Positions 12,746 to 26,159 of a stretch of DNA of 64,000 bases are shown here, piece by piece. Origin of the DNA: Anastatus disparis (lineage: Eukaryota > Arthropoda > Insecta > Hymenoptera > Eupelmidae). The stretch's first letter is position 1. Each line of letters opens with the position of its first letter. The stretch spans positions 1,736,001 through 1,800,000 of the forward strand of contig JAFFSR010000240.1 in assembly GCA_017163975.1 (NCBI GenBank), written 5' to 3'. The position numbers and the translations under genes are program-made. The notes under the pieces were generated by a model that had not been told where the DNA came from, did no database searches, and worked only from the letters and a program-made list of their open reading frames with translations.

Positions 12746-14640
12746 AATCGCACGAATATTGGCAAAGATTTTAATATAAGATTTAAGAAAATTGGTATAA
12801 TAGTATTACGGTCAATGTTATATAAATTTTTGTTTTTTGTACTTTATTAGTAACTTTTTTGCGGTAACCGAAAATAATTTTAGAAGTTCCTAAATGTTCA
12901 AAACTTTTATCAAATAATTAACTGTTAAGTTAATATAAGAATAATTTATTACAGAACATTTTTTCTTTAATAAGAATAAAAAGATTGAGGTTACGAATTT
13001 TGTAAGTTAATTTACTAGAAATAAAATAATTAAATTAATTTTGATGTAAAATTAACTTTAGAGATATCAGTATTACAAAAATATTTATACTATTAAAAGT
13101 CCTTTTTTCAAAAACACGATCGATGTATAAGAACAAAAATACAGTCATTTGATCTTCACTAAAGGCCATACTTTTTGGTCGACATAAATACTAACCTGGA
13201 CTTTATCGCAAATCCGTGAATTTAGAGAATTTATGATCCTCAGAATTTATTAAAGGTAAATTTACTATCATTTGACTTAGAAAAAAAAGATACCATTTTA
13301 AAAGTTAATTCTTACTTATTCCATACCAAAATAATCCTAAATATGAAAATATAAAATATTTCATAAAAATTTCTTAAAAATAAAAAGTTTATTTTATATA
13401 TTTTTGTTTTCTTTTCTTAAACTTTTTCGTAACTTCATTTCGGCAACCATAAAATAAACTTTCTCTAAAATACATTTCCCATATAAACTATATAAATTAA
13501 GAAAGTCGTGAAAATTTTTTAAAACAAATGCAGTTGACAACTTCAAATTGTGTGTGTATATATATACATTGTTCTGAACAACTTAAGTAGATAAGTTTAA
13601 ATTTGATCAGACACCTATACGTTATATATTTTATAGACTTCCAAGATAAGATATGTTAGTCATCAAATAAAAAATTATTAAATTTATTAAATTGCTAGTT
13701 TATATTTAACACAAATAATAAATTACTTAATATGAAATTAAACATATATTATTTAGTATAGAGAATGTAAATAAAATTCTGGTATAAATATTTTATTTGA
13801 TTTTTAATTTTTTTTCTTTCATTGCACGTTTCAACAACTCACCTTTTATGCATCAAAAGTTCAAATATAAAAGCATAATTCTGTTTCAATAAAGAAATTT
13901 TATAACCGCTATTTTTATTACTCCATGAATTCATTCAATTACTCATATCTTCACTGTGCGGTACATAGTTTCATCAAGTTATTGTAACTATAAAAAGTGG
14001 AAAAAAAAATTTATTTTGTAGAAATTTATATACTTGATATAATTTATAGAGTCATAATTACAATGCTATCGGTAAATATTTAAATAATATCATTTCCGAA
14101 TATTCATTATTAAGATAAATTAACAATAAAATATTAATTGATTTTAAATTGGCATGGTTATAGTATTATTTTCAAAATTGAAATAGTTTCATTTTGAATA
14201 TTAATTTACTTATTATTACAGTGAATGAGCTTGTTGAATTGAGTTATTTATTATTCATATGAAATCGTAATATTTAACATAAAATAAAATTTATTACTAT
14301 TATAGATAATACGCAATATTAACAAACTAATTAATATTTGTATTAATGATTATAAGTTTAATTGTGTAACAAGTAATATTAATTGTTCTGAAAATTTTAA
14401 ATTTCATAAAAATAATAATATTTATTAAATAGTGTTGAATTTCTAATATAAATATTAAAAAATTAATCCTCAAATAACACTAAAAATTGTTTAAAACATG
14501 AACAATCAAATGAAGCACGTATCCCAATATATTTTCAATTGATTTTGCAAAATGCACAAGTCTTTTCATCCTTTATTAAGAAACATATAGCACTGGCATA
14601 AAGCAAGTCAGCCTCAATTTACCTTTACTCTTGAAGTATT
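12746..14640. other. AT-rich non-coding stretch
   Basis: Nothing supportable. A short TGTGTGTATATATATACATT patch lies at 13549-13569; the rest is AT background. Confidence 0.5.
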
Positions 14641-15070
14641 AGCAAAGGCGGGTAAGCTTTCTCTCGCGCGGGCGCAAATAAAAAAGTAAAAAAAAAGAGA
14701 AAAGAAGAAGAAAGAGAGAAAGATCTTTCGACATGTGGCACGTGCTTTTTTGTCGAGTACAAACTTGTAGGCCACGTGCAGCTTTTTAAGTGTAAGAGAA
14801 TATATAAAAAAAAGAGAGAAGAGAAAAAATCAACAACGAGAAATAAAAAAAAAGGAAGAAAGGGTAAAAGAGATAGAAAATTTACGAGATAATATACTCG
14901 AATGCGAGCAAACCGACGTAACTCGGTTATTAGTACGACGTGACTGCAAGCAAGTGTAAAGAATCGAACCGTTTGAATTGTCGTTTTTTTTTGTTTTATT
15001 TCATTATTGCTTGTAATCGATCTTGCACGTTTTTTTTATTGGGTTACTCGTGTTTGTCTGAGTGCTATTG
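14641..15070. other. Island with paired CACGTG E-boxes
   Basis: This compositional island opens with GGCGGGTAAGC and CTCGCGCGGGCGC (14646-14677) and then has a GA-rich tract. Within about 35 bp it contains two CACGTG E-box cores, in GGCACGTGCTT (about 14738) and GCCACGTGCAG (about 14772). Paired CACGTG sites bind bHLH factors in animals. Here they are a sequence match only. No open frame of note overlaps. Confidence 0.35.
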
Positions 15071-17600
15071 TACCTATAAAATTCAATTATATTTCAATTA
15101 AATTTACGAATTTTGTAATTGTATTAAAATAGTTAAAATATTTTTTATGAAATTTTGTTTGTTAAAAAAAATAATTTTTCTCATTTATTTGGTTATATTA
15201 CGAAGTGAATCTTTACTTGCATCAAAACCTTATATTTTTTTAAAGTCTTTAACATTTTTAAATAGATATTTTTTTAATTATACCAAAAAGTTATTTCAAA
15301 ACAAATAAATTGTGTTTATAAATAATTAAATCGTATCATATGTTAAAGTTTTTATATAAAGGTTTTAATTTCCGAGAATATGTAGGAAATATAAAGTGAT
15401 GATTTAATTTCAACAAGACATAACTATTAATAACTTGCTTAAGTCATTTTTTCTAAATATTTATTTGGTTATAATAATATGTTAATTTCTAATGGTTGTT
15501 AATACTGAATTTTAAAAATATTTCAATCCATTAGGATGCTCATCACTTTAGAGTTTAGGATTATTCTATGATTCGTTCAAAACAGAAAATTAACATCGAT
15601 AGTATCTCTATTCTTGTCGTAGTTTCTCGGTTTTATATCGTATGGAGTTATGAATTTATCTTGTACTAAGATTATTACAAGATTATTTCTATGTAGACTG
15701 ACGTTTCGTGAATATTGCAGTTTCATTGAATGGACTTAAAAAGAAAAAAGTATTTAATCTTTAGATTTTTTTTCTAATCTTAAGATTTTTTTTTCTTATA
15801 AAAAATTTTTAAAAACAAATGCTTTTATTCGATACAATATTTGAGTTTTTAAAGTTGTAAACTTTTTTGAATAAATAGTAAGGGTTTCTTTCAGGTTGAA
15901 CAGTTATAGTACTAATACTACTAATCATTGAAAAAACAAAAGTCGTGAAAAATTATAGCTTAAATATATGTAAATGTATGTAAAAAATTAATGCTGAATA
16001 AATAATATTTGAATCTTTATTCACTCACATTCAAAAGTTAAAAAAAATCACTGATTCAAAGAAAAGATGAGAGACTCTTCTTGTTTTTTATAAAAAGTTA
16101 TATAAACCAATATTTTTTTCCAGAAATAAATGATAACGGATATATATATATATTTTTTTACTGTTCGAACAATTTCGTATATATAGGCAAGTTTAATAAA
16201 GTAAACGGTAATTTCTTGGTTAAGAGAGTTTACTTAACAGTTTAAACATATCTTTATACAGCCCAATTAAAATCGGTCTTACACCTCACTATTGCGCGGT
16301 TAAAACCTTTTATTTAATTTAGTTTTATTGCTGAAAGGATTCTATACGGTTTTATATTCTTTTTTTTTCTCTGCTTTATTACACCTTGTTTTATTTGATT
16401 TTTTTTTTCACGACATACATTTATAGACTTTTCGGTAGAACAGAATTTTTTATTCTTACCTTTTTGCAAAATATCATTTATTGGCATAATATAAATGTTA
16501 CATATATAATACAGTTACATACAGTTTCATTATATAATAAAGTTATATGTAATTTTTATATCAAGCAATAAAAATAAGTTTGTAATAAACGTTTTCCCTT
16601 TTTTTATTTGGTGGAATAAAAATTCTCAATATTTCTATATGACATAGAAATACCGAAAAATAAAACTAATCTCATACACAAAATAAATATCTATTTATCT
16701 ACCTACCGACCTTATAACGAACATCTTTATTTAGCCTTTAGAAGGTTGGGATGGTAGGAATTTAGACTTTAGATGATAGAAATTTGTACCATCTCTGTCT
16801 TAGGTCAAATAAGCATGTGTAATAATTATTATTATTAAAAATATAATTTCTATCTTAATGATATCGAAATTTTCATAGATTAAATATAAGATTAAAAAAA
16901 AAGTAATTAATTTTAATCTCTAAAACAAACATCATTTAAATTAAAAAATTCAATATTGTACATTATCAATTCTGCATTTTAAAAATTAAAAATATTGAAT
17001 ATATTCATTTTAATCAAAAATATAGATATAACATTAATATTTGGTGTATGCGTATATACGTTAAAATACTATTTTATTTAGTACGTTATTAATATTTTGT
17101 ACAAACAAAAATCGTAAATAAAGCTCGAAAATCCCCAGTTTTCAATTATTACTATATAAGTAATACTCGTATCAATGCATATTTGCATATTAATTAACAT
17201 TCCTCATTTTATAAATATGTATCCTGACGTCGCTGTTTTATTGATCACAACAAAATTAAAAAAAAAAGAAAATTTAAAACAATGTATATTAAATTACAAA
17301 AAAACATGAAAATACCCTCATTTTGATATAACGTTTCGTGATAAAACTTTATTACACATTTCAAATGAAATTATATCATTATGCATAATTAGCATAATTA
17401 GGATAATTTTATTATAAACCCATCGTCAAAAGTAATAAACGAAGCGGAATTAATGTTTAATAAATTTGTGAAACGTATTTTAGTTATAACTGCAAAAACA
17501 TATTTAGGTTATTAATCTTAATGTCTCGTGCGCATTACTTTATTTAGATTAAATACTTTGAGTAGAATTAATAGAATGAAAAAAGTATTTGGAATTTAAT
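15071..17600. other. AT-rich non-coding stretch
   Basis: No supportable gene. A hairpin-like GATGGTA ... TACCATC pair lies at 16749-16794. The short plus frame at 16386-16571 is Phe/Ile/Tyr-rich with no motif. Confidence 0.5.
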
Positions 17601-17815
17601 GAGGTCGTCAGTGGCTCAGTCGGTAGAACGATGGATTTGTAATCTCGAGGTCCCGAGTTCGAATCTCCGTTGCGGCAGACGATTGATACAAGCACCACTA
17701 TACGTTACATATGTGCTTTGTTCATAATCACACTGACGACCTCCGTCACTAATTAGTATCGCAATCATAATATAAATACAGTGACGTTAAATAAGAAAAA
17801 AAATAAATAAATAAA
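17601..17815 (+). mobile_element. SINE-A copy 2
   Basis: The head starts GAGGTCGTCAGTGGCTCAGT. The A box is TGGCTCAGTCGG (17612-17623) and the B box GAGTTCGAATCTC (17655-17667). The body runs through ACAAGCACCACTATACGTTA and CTAATTAGTATCGCAAT to a tail of TTAAATAAG and (AAAT)n. The first 13 nt (17601-17613) are exactly complementary to 17731-17743, making this the cleanest example of the head-to-body inverted repeat in the family. No clear target-site duplication. Confidence 0.9.
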
Positions 17816-18960
17816 ATATCTATCGCTTGCTATGTTTATTTTTTTAAATTGAATTAGAAAGTTGACTCTGTGTAAGAGGCAACACTGTGGATCATTGGTT
17901 TATTACAGTACTTAAAATTAATTAATTTTGCCTTTAAGTTTAAGTTTTGCCTTCATTTAATTAAATTACTGCAAAGCTATAAAATAAAAATAAAATCAAT
18001 TAGTTCTTAAGTTTTTATATTTAAGTGAAATAAAAAAGTGAAATACGTGTATAAATAAAATTAGAATACATATTTAAAAAAATAATATAAGCATGAGAAA
18101 TCTTTAAAAGTTTAAAAAAGATATTTGATAAAACATTCTGAGAAAAATAAATCAATTCGATGATTATTTTTACCATCACTTACTTTTTTATTTTTTCCTT
18201 TATATTTCATTTGACGCATTTAAAATAAACAGATTTTTTTTCTCAACAATTATTTTGACCAACGTCAAAATGTCTTTTTAATATTATGAAATTTATTTTT
18301 TGTTTATTCATTATGTTAACCTTTAAATACAAGTTTGAATTGCTGTTCCTTTTTTAATTTTTTTGTCGTTTCAGTTTGTTAAAAGTAATTAAGATATTTT
18401 TTATTAATAACATGCAGATAATAAAATAATCTTGTATATCGCTTTTTTTCATTTAAATTCTTCACAAATAGTCTGTTATTATGAATTAATTTATTTCTGG
18501 TTCATCTAATACGTTAGAAGTGAGGAAATTCAATTAACTAGAAAAAAATAATAATACGAAGTTATATTTTTATATGAAAAACATCAATATTACATTAAAA
18601 AGAATCTAACAACGAAGCTGTAAAAAGTTTTCCAGTGTGCAAAATGAAAAAAAAGGAGTAAAAGTTATTATGATGTTAGATGTATGATGGTAAAGCATTA
18701 AGGTGAACTAAGCATCACTTGAAAAATCCGCTTTCAAAACTTTTCTGCCGACATCGATTAATCAATAATTGTTTACTTTTCTATTGAAAATTTTTCAAAA
18801 GATAGAAAAATATAGAATAAAAAGTATACGATGGACGTTAAAATTTTTGAAACGTTTTTAATAGCATTTTTATTTATGAAGAAAAAATTATTTAACATTG
18901 ATGCAAACAACTTTCTAATAATGAAATAATTTATTAAGCAATTAACTCAAAGAAATAAAA
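17816..18960. other. AT-rich non-coding stretch
   Basis: Nothing supportable between SINE copies 2 and 3. Confidence 0.5.
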
Positions 18961-19165
18961 GGTCTCAGTGGCTCATTTGGTAGAGCTCAGGATTCATAAT
19001 CTCGAGGATCCAAGTTTGAATCCCGCTCTCGGCTGCTGATTGACTCAAGCACGACTGTATATATACATGTGCTTTGTTCACAAACACACTGAGGACCTCC
19101 GTCGCTAATTAGCATCGAAATGATGGTATAAATACATAGACGTTAAATAAAATAAAAAAAATAAA
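18961..19165 (+). mobile_element. SINE-A copy 3
   Basis: Starts GGTCTCAGTGGCTCATTTGG. The B box is weakened to AAGTTTGAATCCC. Body words GATTGACTCAAGCACGACTG, GACCTCCGTCGCTAATTAGC and GACGTTAAATAAAATAAAAA identify the family. The anticodon-region word is GGATTCATAATCTCG. Flanks AAATAAAA and ATAAAA might be target duplication, but this is not distinguishable from the tail. Confidence 0.88.
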
Positions 19166-21410
19166 AACTTAGATATTCTCAATTTGGTACCGTAAAATAT
19201 ACTTTTTACAAAAATATGATTATCATCTGGATTTTTTGTTTATTTATATAAATTTATTTATAAATCAAACCCTTATTTAAATTTTAGAATATCAGTAAAT
19301 CATCTTTAATTATTACTTTTAACGCTAATAATGATTTCAGTACTTAAATCACCGAGTTAGTCATCTAAATGAAATTAATTTGTAACTTTATAGATTTATT
19401 CTCGTACCAGTTCTTAAAGAGTCAGAGGTAAAAGTTTTAACGTAAATAAAAGAATTAAAGAAGTTCTTTTTTTCTCTTCTTTTTACTAATGTTTTCTTCC
19501 AATCTCAGCGTTTCAAGTAAAGAAACAAAAGAAAAATGTGTATTTAGTGCAAGAAAATATTTGCTGAATAAATTTAAGTTCTAAACGTTTACTTTTTTAT
19601 ATTTTTCTTATACTTTTTTTTTTGCTTGGAATGGAATGAAACAGTCACCGAAATAATAACATAAATTCTTAATATTATTTTATTGAAAAAAGATGATGTA
19701 TCATTGACTCCATACGCTTGAAATAATTTTTTATTTGTTTCATTATTTGAATCTATGATGGATTTTACAAATCAAGCTTAAACATTATGATTTTAAATCT
19801 ATATATAATCCATTGAAATTGAGAATATAATTTAATTTCAAAAAAGAATTTCAAAATAATCGATTTTTTTGATAAAATAAATTTTTTAAGAAAGATTTTT
19901 TTTAAACAAAATAATATTACTTTAGTGATTTCTTTAAGAGGCGAATGAATAAAACTCGAATTGGAATTATTATTTTTATTTATAAACTATTTTTAATTTG
20001 TTTTTCTCAAAATTATTGCTTATGAATTTTCAAAATGCTCTTACCGATTCAGTTCTTCTTAAGTGAGTATAAAATATTACATACATGTTTGTTTATATAA
20101 TTGCGGAAGAACTAATGGGCCGTTTTATTATTTATATGCGATTTGATTCAATAAGAGATAAAATTTATATATTTAGATATTTTTATAAACATATACATTT
20201 ATGTTATTTATAAATTAGCTCTTTTTTTACACAAAATTTGCAATGATAATGGTAATGCGAAGATGTTGTAAATGTTAAAACTAACTAAAAGGAATTTTAA
20301 AATTTATAAAAAAATTTTTAAAAAAATTCAATTTTTATTGAAAAAAATATGTGTACCGAAAAAATGACCTTAATATGATATGTTAATATATTTTTGTTAT
20401 ATACCTTATAATTTTTCTTTTTTATAGTAAAAAAATTTTACAACTTACTTAATACGCCATATGTAATCTTAGAACTACCGAACAAAACTTTTGTTAACAA
20501 AACTAGTATTAATGCAGAAAAAACTCATATAGTGAAAAAAAAGAGAATATAAAAACTTCAATCTGCGAAAAAAAACTGTGTTAAAATAGAACACCCGTGA
20601 GATTAAGAAAAAAATAATGCAAATTACGAACGAAATGCGCGAATGCGCGTATAGATATGTGTAAAGCGTATAAACTTAACAAGCACTCCACAAATGAAAT
20701 AAAAACCACTAGACATTAATACTTAAGTGGTATTCTAGCTATGCAAAAAACAAAATCTCGAAAGATTATAAAGATGCTTAGCTGGTATCCTCTTTTTTTT
20801 ATAAAATAAAAGAAACTTTTAATGAGAACATCGTGACTCTCAAATTTTGCACCTTCACAAAATTTTTGTTTACTTTTATTTTATGATTTTTGCATAAATA
20901 TTATTTTTTCCTTTTTTTGGTTCTAAAAATCAGCAAAAATTGAACGTTATAGATGCTAAAAAGAAAACAAGCTACATCGTAAACATTGAATGATCGATGG
21001 CTATGGGTAAATGAATTTTATGGTTATGTATTCTTGGGAAAAAGTAAATTTTTATGGTACACGTATTCCCTGTAGTTTTATGATTTTTTTTTCTTTTTTT
21101 TTTGCTTGTTCGGTTCAAAGATGGTGGTTTACGTATATTTATTTGCATGAAATGATTAGTATGATAAAAAAGAAATGCTTTTATCAGGTTTATTTTTAAT
21201 GGTTTTAACAAATGAAGTCAAAAATTTAAAGTGTGATGATGAGTAGTTTAAAATTAAAATTTATGTATAAAAATGTTTGATTTTCTATTTGATCAAAGTA
21301 AATTAAATTGTGTGATAATTATATTATGATTGAAAAATTTAAAGAGAATCTTTATTTTTCAAAACACTAATAATTTAATAAAAACATCAAATAATTTATT
21401 GTTGTAGTAA
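19166..21410. other. AT-rich non-coding stretch
   Basis: Nothing supportable. Two antisense frames at 20972-21211 overlap each other and come from T-rich runs. Confidence 0.5.
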
Positions 21411-21612
21411 GGTAGTCAATGGCTCACTCGGTAGAGCGATGGATTCATAATCTCGAGGCCTCGAGTTCGAATCCCGCTCTCGGCCGATTGATACAAGCAC
21501 CACTGTACGTTACATATGCTTTGTTCACAAACACACTGATGACCTCCGTCGCTATTTAGCATCGCAATGATAGCATAAATACAATGACGTTAAATAAAAT
21601 TTTAAAAATAAA
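21411..21612 (+). mobile_element. SINE-A copy 4
   Basis: Starts GGTAGTCAATGGCTCACTCGG. The B box is GAGTTCGAATCCC (near 21467). The body has GATTGATACAAGCACCACTG and ACCTCCGTCGCTATTTAGC, with a TTAAATAAAATTTTAAAAA tail. A CAT triplet sits in the anticodon position. No target-site duplication seen. Confidence 0.88.
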
Positions 21613-22179
21613 GATTTACTATAAATTTTAATATTAATTACTGTTTTTTTTTCAAATAAACGGGCATTACTACCTTTAGCATTTAATATTCGCATTTTAA
21701 GACAACACAGTTGACATATTAATTAAACTTTTTCAACGAATTTGTTATTATAATTTTTTTGTGATTTAATTAAATGAAATTTATTGATTGCATAAGAGCT
21801 TTGAGAAGAGTGGAATAGAATATGACATTTACATGAAATAATGATTTTGCTTTAGACAAAAATCACACCATTAAGAATTATTCTGATTTTTTTTCATCTT
21901 ATTAAAACTTAAACTTTTTCATTGTACGGTGAAAAAAAGCAATTTTCTGCAAATGAGAAAAAGTTTTTTTTAAAAAAAATTGATACAATCTCGAAATTTT
22001 CTCCAAATGAAATTCCATTTTTATGAAAATGAAAAAATACAGATACACTTATCTAAAACAAAATTTCTTCGTTTTTTTCTTTTTATAAATAAGACTGACT
22101 TAACCAACTAATTTCTCGAAAGCTAATGCTTCAACCAAGTGAACTGGAAATTTAATCTCATTTTCCTCATAAGAGAAGC
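21613..22179. other. AT-rich non-coding stretch
   Basis: Nothing supportable. Confidence 0.5.
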
Positions 22180-22940
22180 TTCAGTTAAAAAAAAAAGAAA
22201 AAAAAGATAGAAATCTCTTCTCTCTCGATATCCCCACGCTAACTGTAATCCAACGTTCGCGAGCTTTTTTTCTTAATATGCCATAACTTTTCATAGTTTT
22301 ATAACTGCAAAAAAAAGAAGAAAGAGAGAGAGAGAAGTAGAAGAAGTCAGATATAGGTTGAGAGTAACATCCAATTATAACCGATCTCGATTAAAAAGTT
22401 CTCGATACCGTTAGCCCTGTTTCTCATCTACTTCTTTTTTCTCTCTCTATCATATTTTCTTTCGGCAATCACCGAGTTGGATAATCCACTGCGGATTTAC
22501 CCAAAGCGCTTTAAAAAAAAAAAGTCCTAAGTAAAATCCGGATAACCGTGTGTACGCGAGTAAATAAGAAACTTTTTTATTCTTCAAAGTCTTCTTTTGT
22601 CATATATAGATGTATTACATTCCAATGAACAAGCGAAATAAAAAGAAAGAACACGTCTTGCTTTCTATGTTTCTTTAGTTTTTTCTTCTTCCTTTTTCAA
22701 AAGTATGTAGAAGTATATAAATTAAACGTTTGTACGCATGTATCGTAATAAACTTACAACTCGAGTACTTGATGCTCGAGTTATTTTACGAGTACAAGCG
22801 AGAAACTGGCAAAAGTGTATATATCTTATGATTTTATATATATACATTAAAAGGCACTTGCGATTAAATGCTGTTCACTTACATCGTCAACTGTAGGTAT
22901 ATACATTTTTGTGTATATGAGTGTGCGTATGTATATAATA
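22180..22940. other. Less AT-rich island
   Basis: A compositional island with (GA)n at about 22320-22336 and CT tracts. GGATAATCC (about 22479) contains a TAATCC core typical of K50 homeodomain sites. ACTCGAGTACTTGATGCTCG repeats around 22757, and several TATATA words lie in 22815-22935. It may be regulatory. There is no coding support. Confidence 0.3.
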
Positions 22941-25048
22941 ATAGTAAAGGAAAGTAAATGTAAGAACGGGTGACAGTTTCAAGAATTGTAGTTGAAATTA
23001 TTCTTGATGATTTAATTCTAATTATCCATGTAGGAAGTTATGTTTTAATGTTTTAAAAAGAAGGAATCCGGAAATATTTATTAATTATATAAAATATTTA
23101 TATAAAAAAAGTAACGTATGGTGGGTTATTTTGTAAACAGAATTTTTATTCGAGAGGGTCATGAAATGCTACTATTGCATGTATTTAAATTTTTTAGTTT
23201 TATTTCAAAATTTTTGAAAATATCTGTATATTTTATAATTTGAATTTATTTAATGTAATATAATACCATATAATTAAACACTTAAGCAATTTTGAAATAA
23301 CATTAAAATATCTGGGGAACCGCAATGTGGATTTAATGACCATTATGTAAATCATATACCTTATTATTTCCTTTCAAGAAGAAATTTAGCTCTATCATAA
23401 TACAGTTTATACAGAATAATATTCTCAGCGATATGATGACGTTTTAAAATGTTAAATTTTGAAACGTACAACGTTTTAATTATAAATTTTGTAATATATC
23501 ATTTTTTATCGTAAGTAAGTGTACCTCAATTGAATACGTCTTTCATATTAAAATTGAGATGTTGTTTCGTTAAATTTTTACAATGATTGCATGTATTTTT
23601 TATATTTATTGAAACTAAATTGATTTTTATATATCAGATATATATTTAGTTTGTGCAAACGATTATTTTCTTAAAAATTTGTACTTTAATAGATTTATAA
23701 AACTAATATGAAATTTAATATACAATAATTATTAAAAAAAAAGTTACTTCAAAAGATATTTTTAAAATGATATTTTCAAGTATATAAAAAATTTTGAAAT
23801 AGGTACTTCAGTTTTGTGTATTACAGTATTCCCTTGAGCATTAGTTTGCTCTCATAGGAAATTTTTAAAAAATTCTGTCGTTTTAAAAGATCTTTTAGGG
23901 ATTCTGATATAAAATTATGGCAATCTTTTTTTTTTAAACCAAATATATGAAAAATTTATTCAGTCGAGTAAACTTTTTAAATAATAATTTTTTATTGATT
24001 TTATCATTTTTAAAATTATTTTGAACATTCAGAAAAAAGCATAAATAGAAATGAAATAAAATAATTTTTTCATTATGTTTAAAAATATGTTTTTCAAATA
24101 TTATGTAAAGCATGTTATTTGAAAGTATGGTTTTTTATTTAATAAATAAAAACAGAGCAACAAAAACCTTATGTATTTCAACGTAAATAAAATTTATTGC
24201 TGCTTCACTTTACATGTAAATGTATAATTAAAAACGAGAATTCATGTAAAATTTTTATTAAAATTTTTAAAAAAATGAAACATTTTACACATAAAATATA
24301 AAAAAAATGTTATTTCATCTCATGCGATTCCAATTTATCCGGATTCGAACTGAGTACTATTCATTCATAAATTTTTAAGTTTAAATTATTTATTAATATC
24401 ATATTATAATCAGCTAAGTATCTTTTAAATTAGAAAAAGTATTTTTCATATATGAAAATGCAGAATGTCTCTTGCGCGTAGGGGTAACGCAAAAAATTCT
24501 CCGTAATTTTGTCATGTGTGCAATGTACTCTGAAAAAAATTTTGACATTTCGGGTACTGCATTATGCAAGTTACTTAAAGTAAAACAACCTGTATGATGG
24601 TACACAAGTAAATATTTTATTTGAAAAAAGTGCTTTTTTAAAAGTAAGTTTGGTAAATTCAGCTTCAAATTTCATGTTACAGAAAATACAGTGATATACG
24701 TGAATATCGTTTAATTCACAGGTTTCAATGACCCTAAAATATTGAAATTGCTGTCAGACAATTTTACTCTAAATCGAAATTATTTTACATTTAATATAAA
24801 AAGTAAAGCATTTAAGAAATTTGCTGATCAAATATATACTAAAAGCATGTTATAAATATATCTTTAATTATTGATTAAACAATTCGACAAAATTAATTTA
24901 ACTTAAAATATTTTAGTTCGCAATCATTTTTAGTGAATGAAGGATTCACATACTTCAGCTTTAGTTATTAATTAATGTTTTAAAAAGAAAAATCAGGTCC
25001 AATGTTTATCACGCTATAACTTTGGGAAAAAATAATATTATTACATGC
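22941..25048. other. AT-rich non-coding stretch
   Basis: No supportable gene. A lone B-box-like GGATTCGAACTGAG at 24341-24354 has no A box or tRNA fold. The 84-residue minus frame at 24414-24668 has a mixed composition but no recognisable domain, so I leave it uncalled. Confidence 0.45.
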
Positions 25049-25304
25049 TATAATTACTATTTCGAAAGGATTTGAGCTCAGCTTTAATTTAAAAAAAGTT
25101 TCAAGCTCCTAGCTATCAATGCTAAGGAACTATATGCGTTTGAAAATCTAGTAACTTTTTTAGTTATTTTCTTTAATTGCCTGTAACTAGGGAAATATTG
25201 AGCGTTGGGGTCTAAAATTTTATTTTCTTTCATATTTTGACATCTAAAAACTTATCTCAAAGTTTAAGCAAAATACGTGATCCGGAGGTCTGATACTCTC
25301 CTAG
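25049..25304 (+). repeat. Dispersed repeat R1, well-preserved copy
   Basis: Over about 256 bp this matches the sequence at 61297-61555 in opposite orientation, with only scattered mismatches. Shared runs include TTTCGAAAGGATTTGAGCTC, TTTGAAAATCTAGTAACTTT, TTGCCTGTAACTAGGGAAAT and GATCCGGAGGTCTGATACTC. All frames contain stops, so it is a fragment of an unidentified mobile element, or a non-coding element. Its edges stop abruptly on both sides in both copies. Confidence 0.85.
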
Positions 25305-26159
25305 TTAAATATCATTTATTAATGAAAATTTCATTACCTTAAGGCGATGTAATCGGACGTGTTATTTGCATTTTTCATTTGCATTAAAAAATTTTTGAAA
25401 TTATGTATTCTACCCGTTTTTTGCTCGCTTCGGAATTAGCCATTTCACGATGCGTCGGCGTGTGATTTGAGTTGAGGTCGTGTCAGTTTTTCATCTAATC
25501 AATTTTTTTCGAACCTGCTAGTAAAAAACAAAAATACATGCAGATTTAATTAATTTAAAAAATTAAAAAATCAAATGAAAAAATATACAAATTATAATAT
25601 AATAAAGTATGTTATAATAGATAAAAAAAAATAATATGTTTAAATTATCTTATAATATGCAAAAAAATAATATTACAAACTATTAATACCCAGTACACTC
25701 TAAAATTTATAATGTGACATTGTGTCACGTGTCGTGTATGTAACATGTGACATAACTTTATCTGGAAGCACCTTAAGTTAAATGGAAGAACACTACATTT
25801 CAAGAGACAGTTTTATAAAATTCTTGAAATAAGATTTAAAAACTTAAAAAATTTAAAGATCAATATTTCTCATTTTCTTTGGTATCATTTGTAATAAAAA
25901 AAAGTTAATTAGCATAATGTGTCATGTTGGGTCCATAAAAAAGTTTTTTATTAAAATTAATAACTCATAAAAACCTAATTTTATATATTAAAAAGAAAAA
26001 AGGGAAGAAATTATTTATTCAACTGAAAACTATAAAATTAACTTGGTTAAGAAAGATCATAAATCTTAATATTCATAACCATAACCTCCAACAATAAACC
26101 TCCCAATCATTATTCGTACTTTGTCAAACACATTTCTAGGTTTAAGGTGCATTCAGCCA
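25305..26159. other. AT-rich stretch with a GTGACA/TGTCAC quasi-palindrome
   Basis: At 25712-25755 the words ATGTGACA, TGTCACGTG and ACATGTGACAT form an interrupted near-palindrome with a CACGTG core. Just upstream (25410-25500) is a short patch with CGATGCGTCGGCGTGTGATT. Otherwise the background is AT-rich with no gene. Confidence 0.4.

Noticed and set aside
17601..17680. SINE-A heads as functional tRNA genes
   Set aside because: Anticodon and acceptor stems do not pair, and the sequence continues into a shared SINE body in all six copies.
24341..24354. B-box-like GGATTCGAACTGAG
   Set aside because: No A box at tRNA distance on either strand, no stem pairing and no SINE tail.
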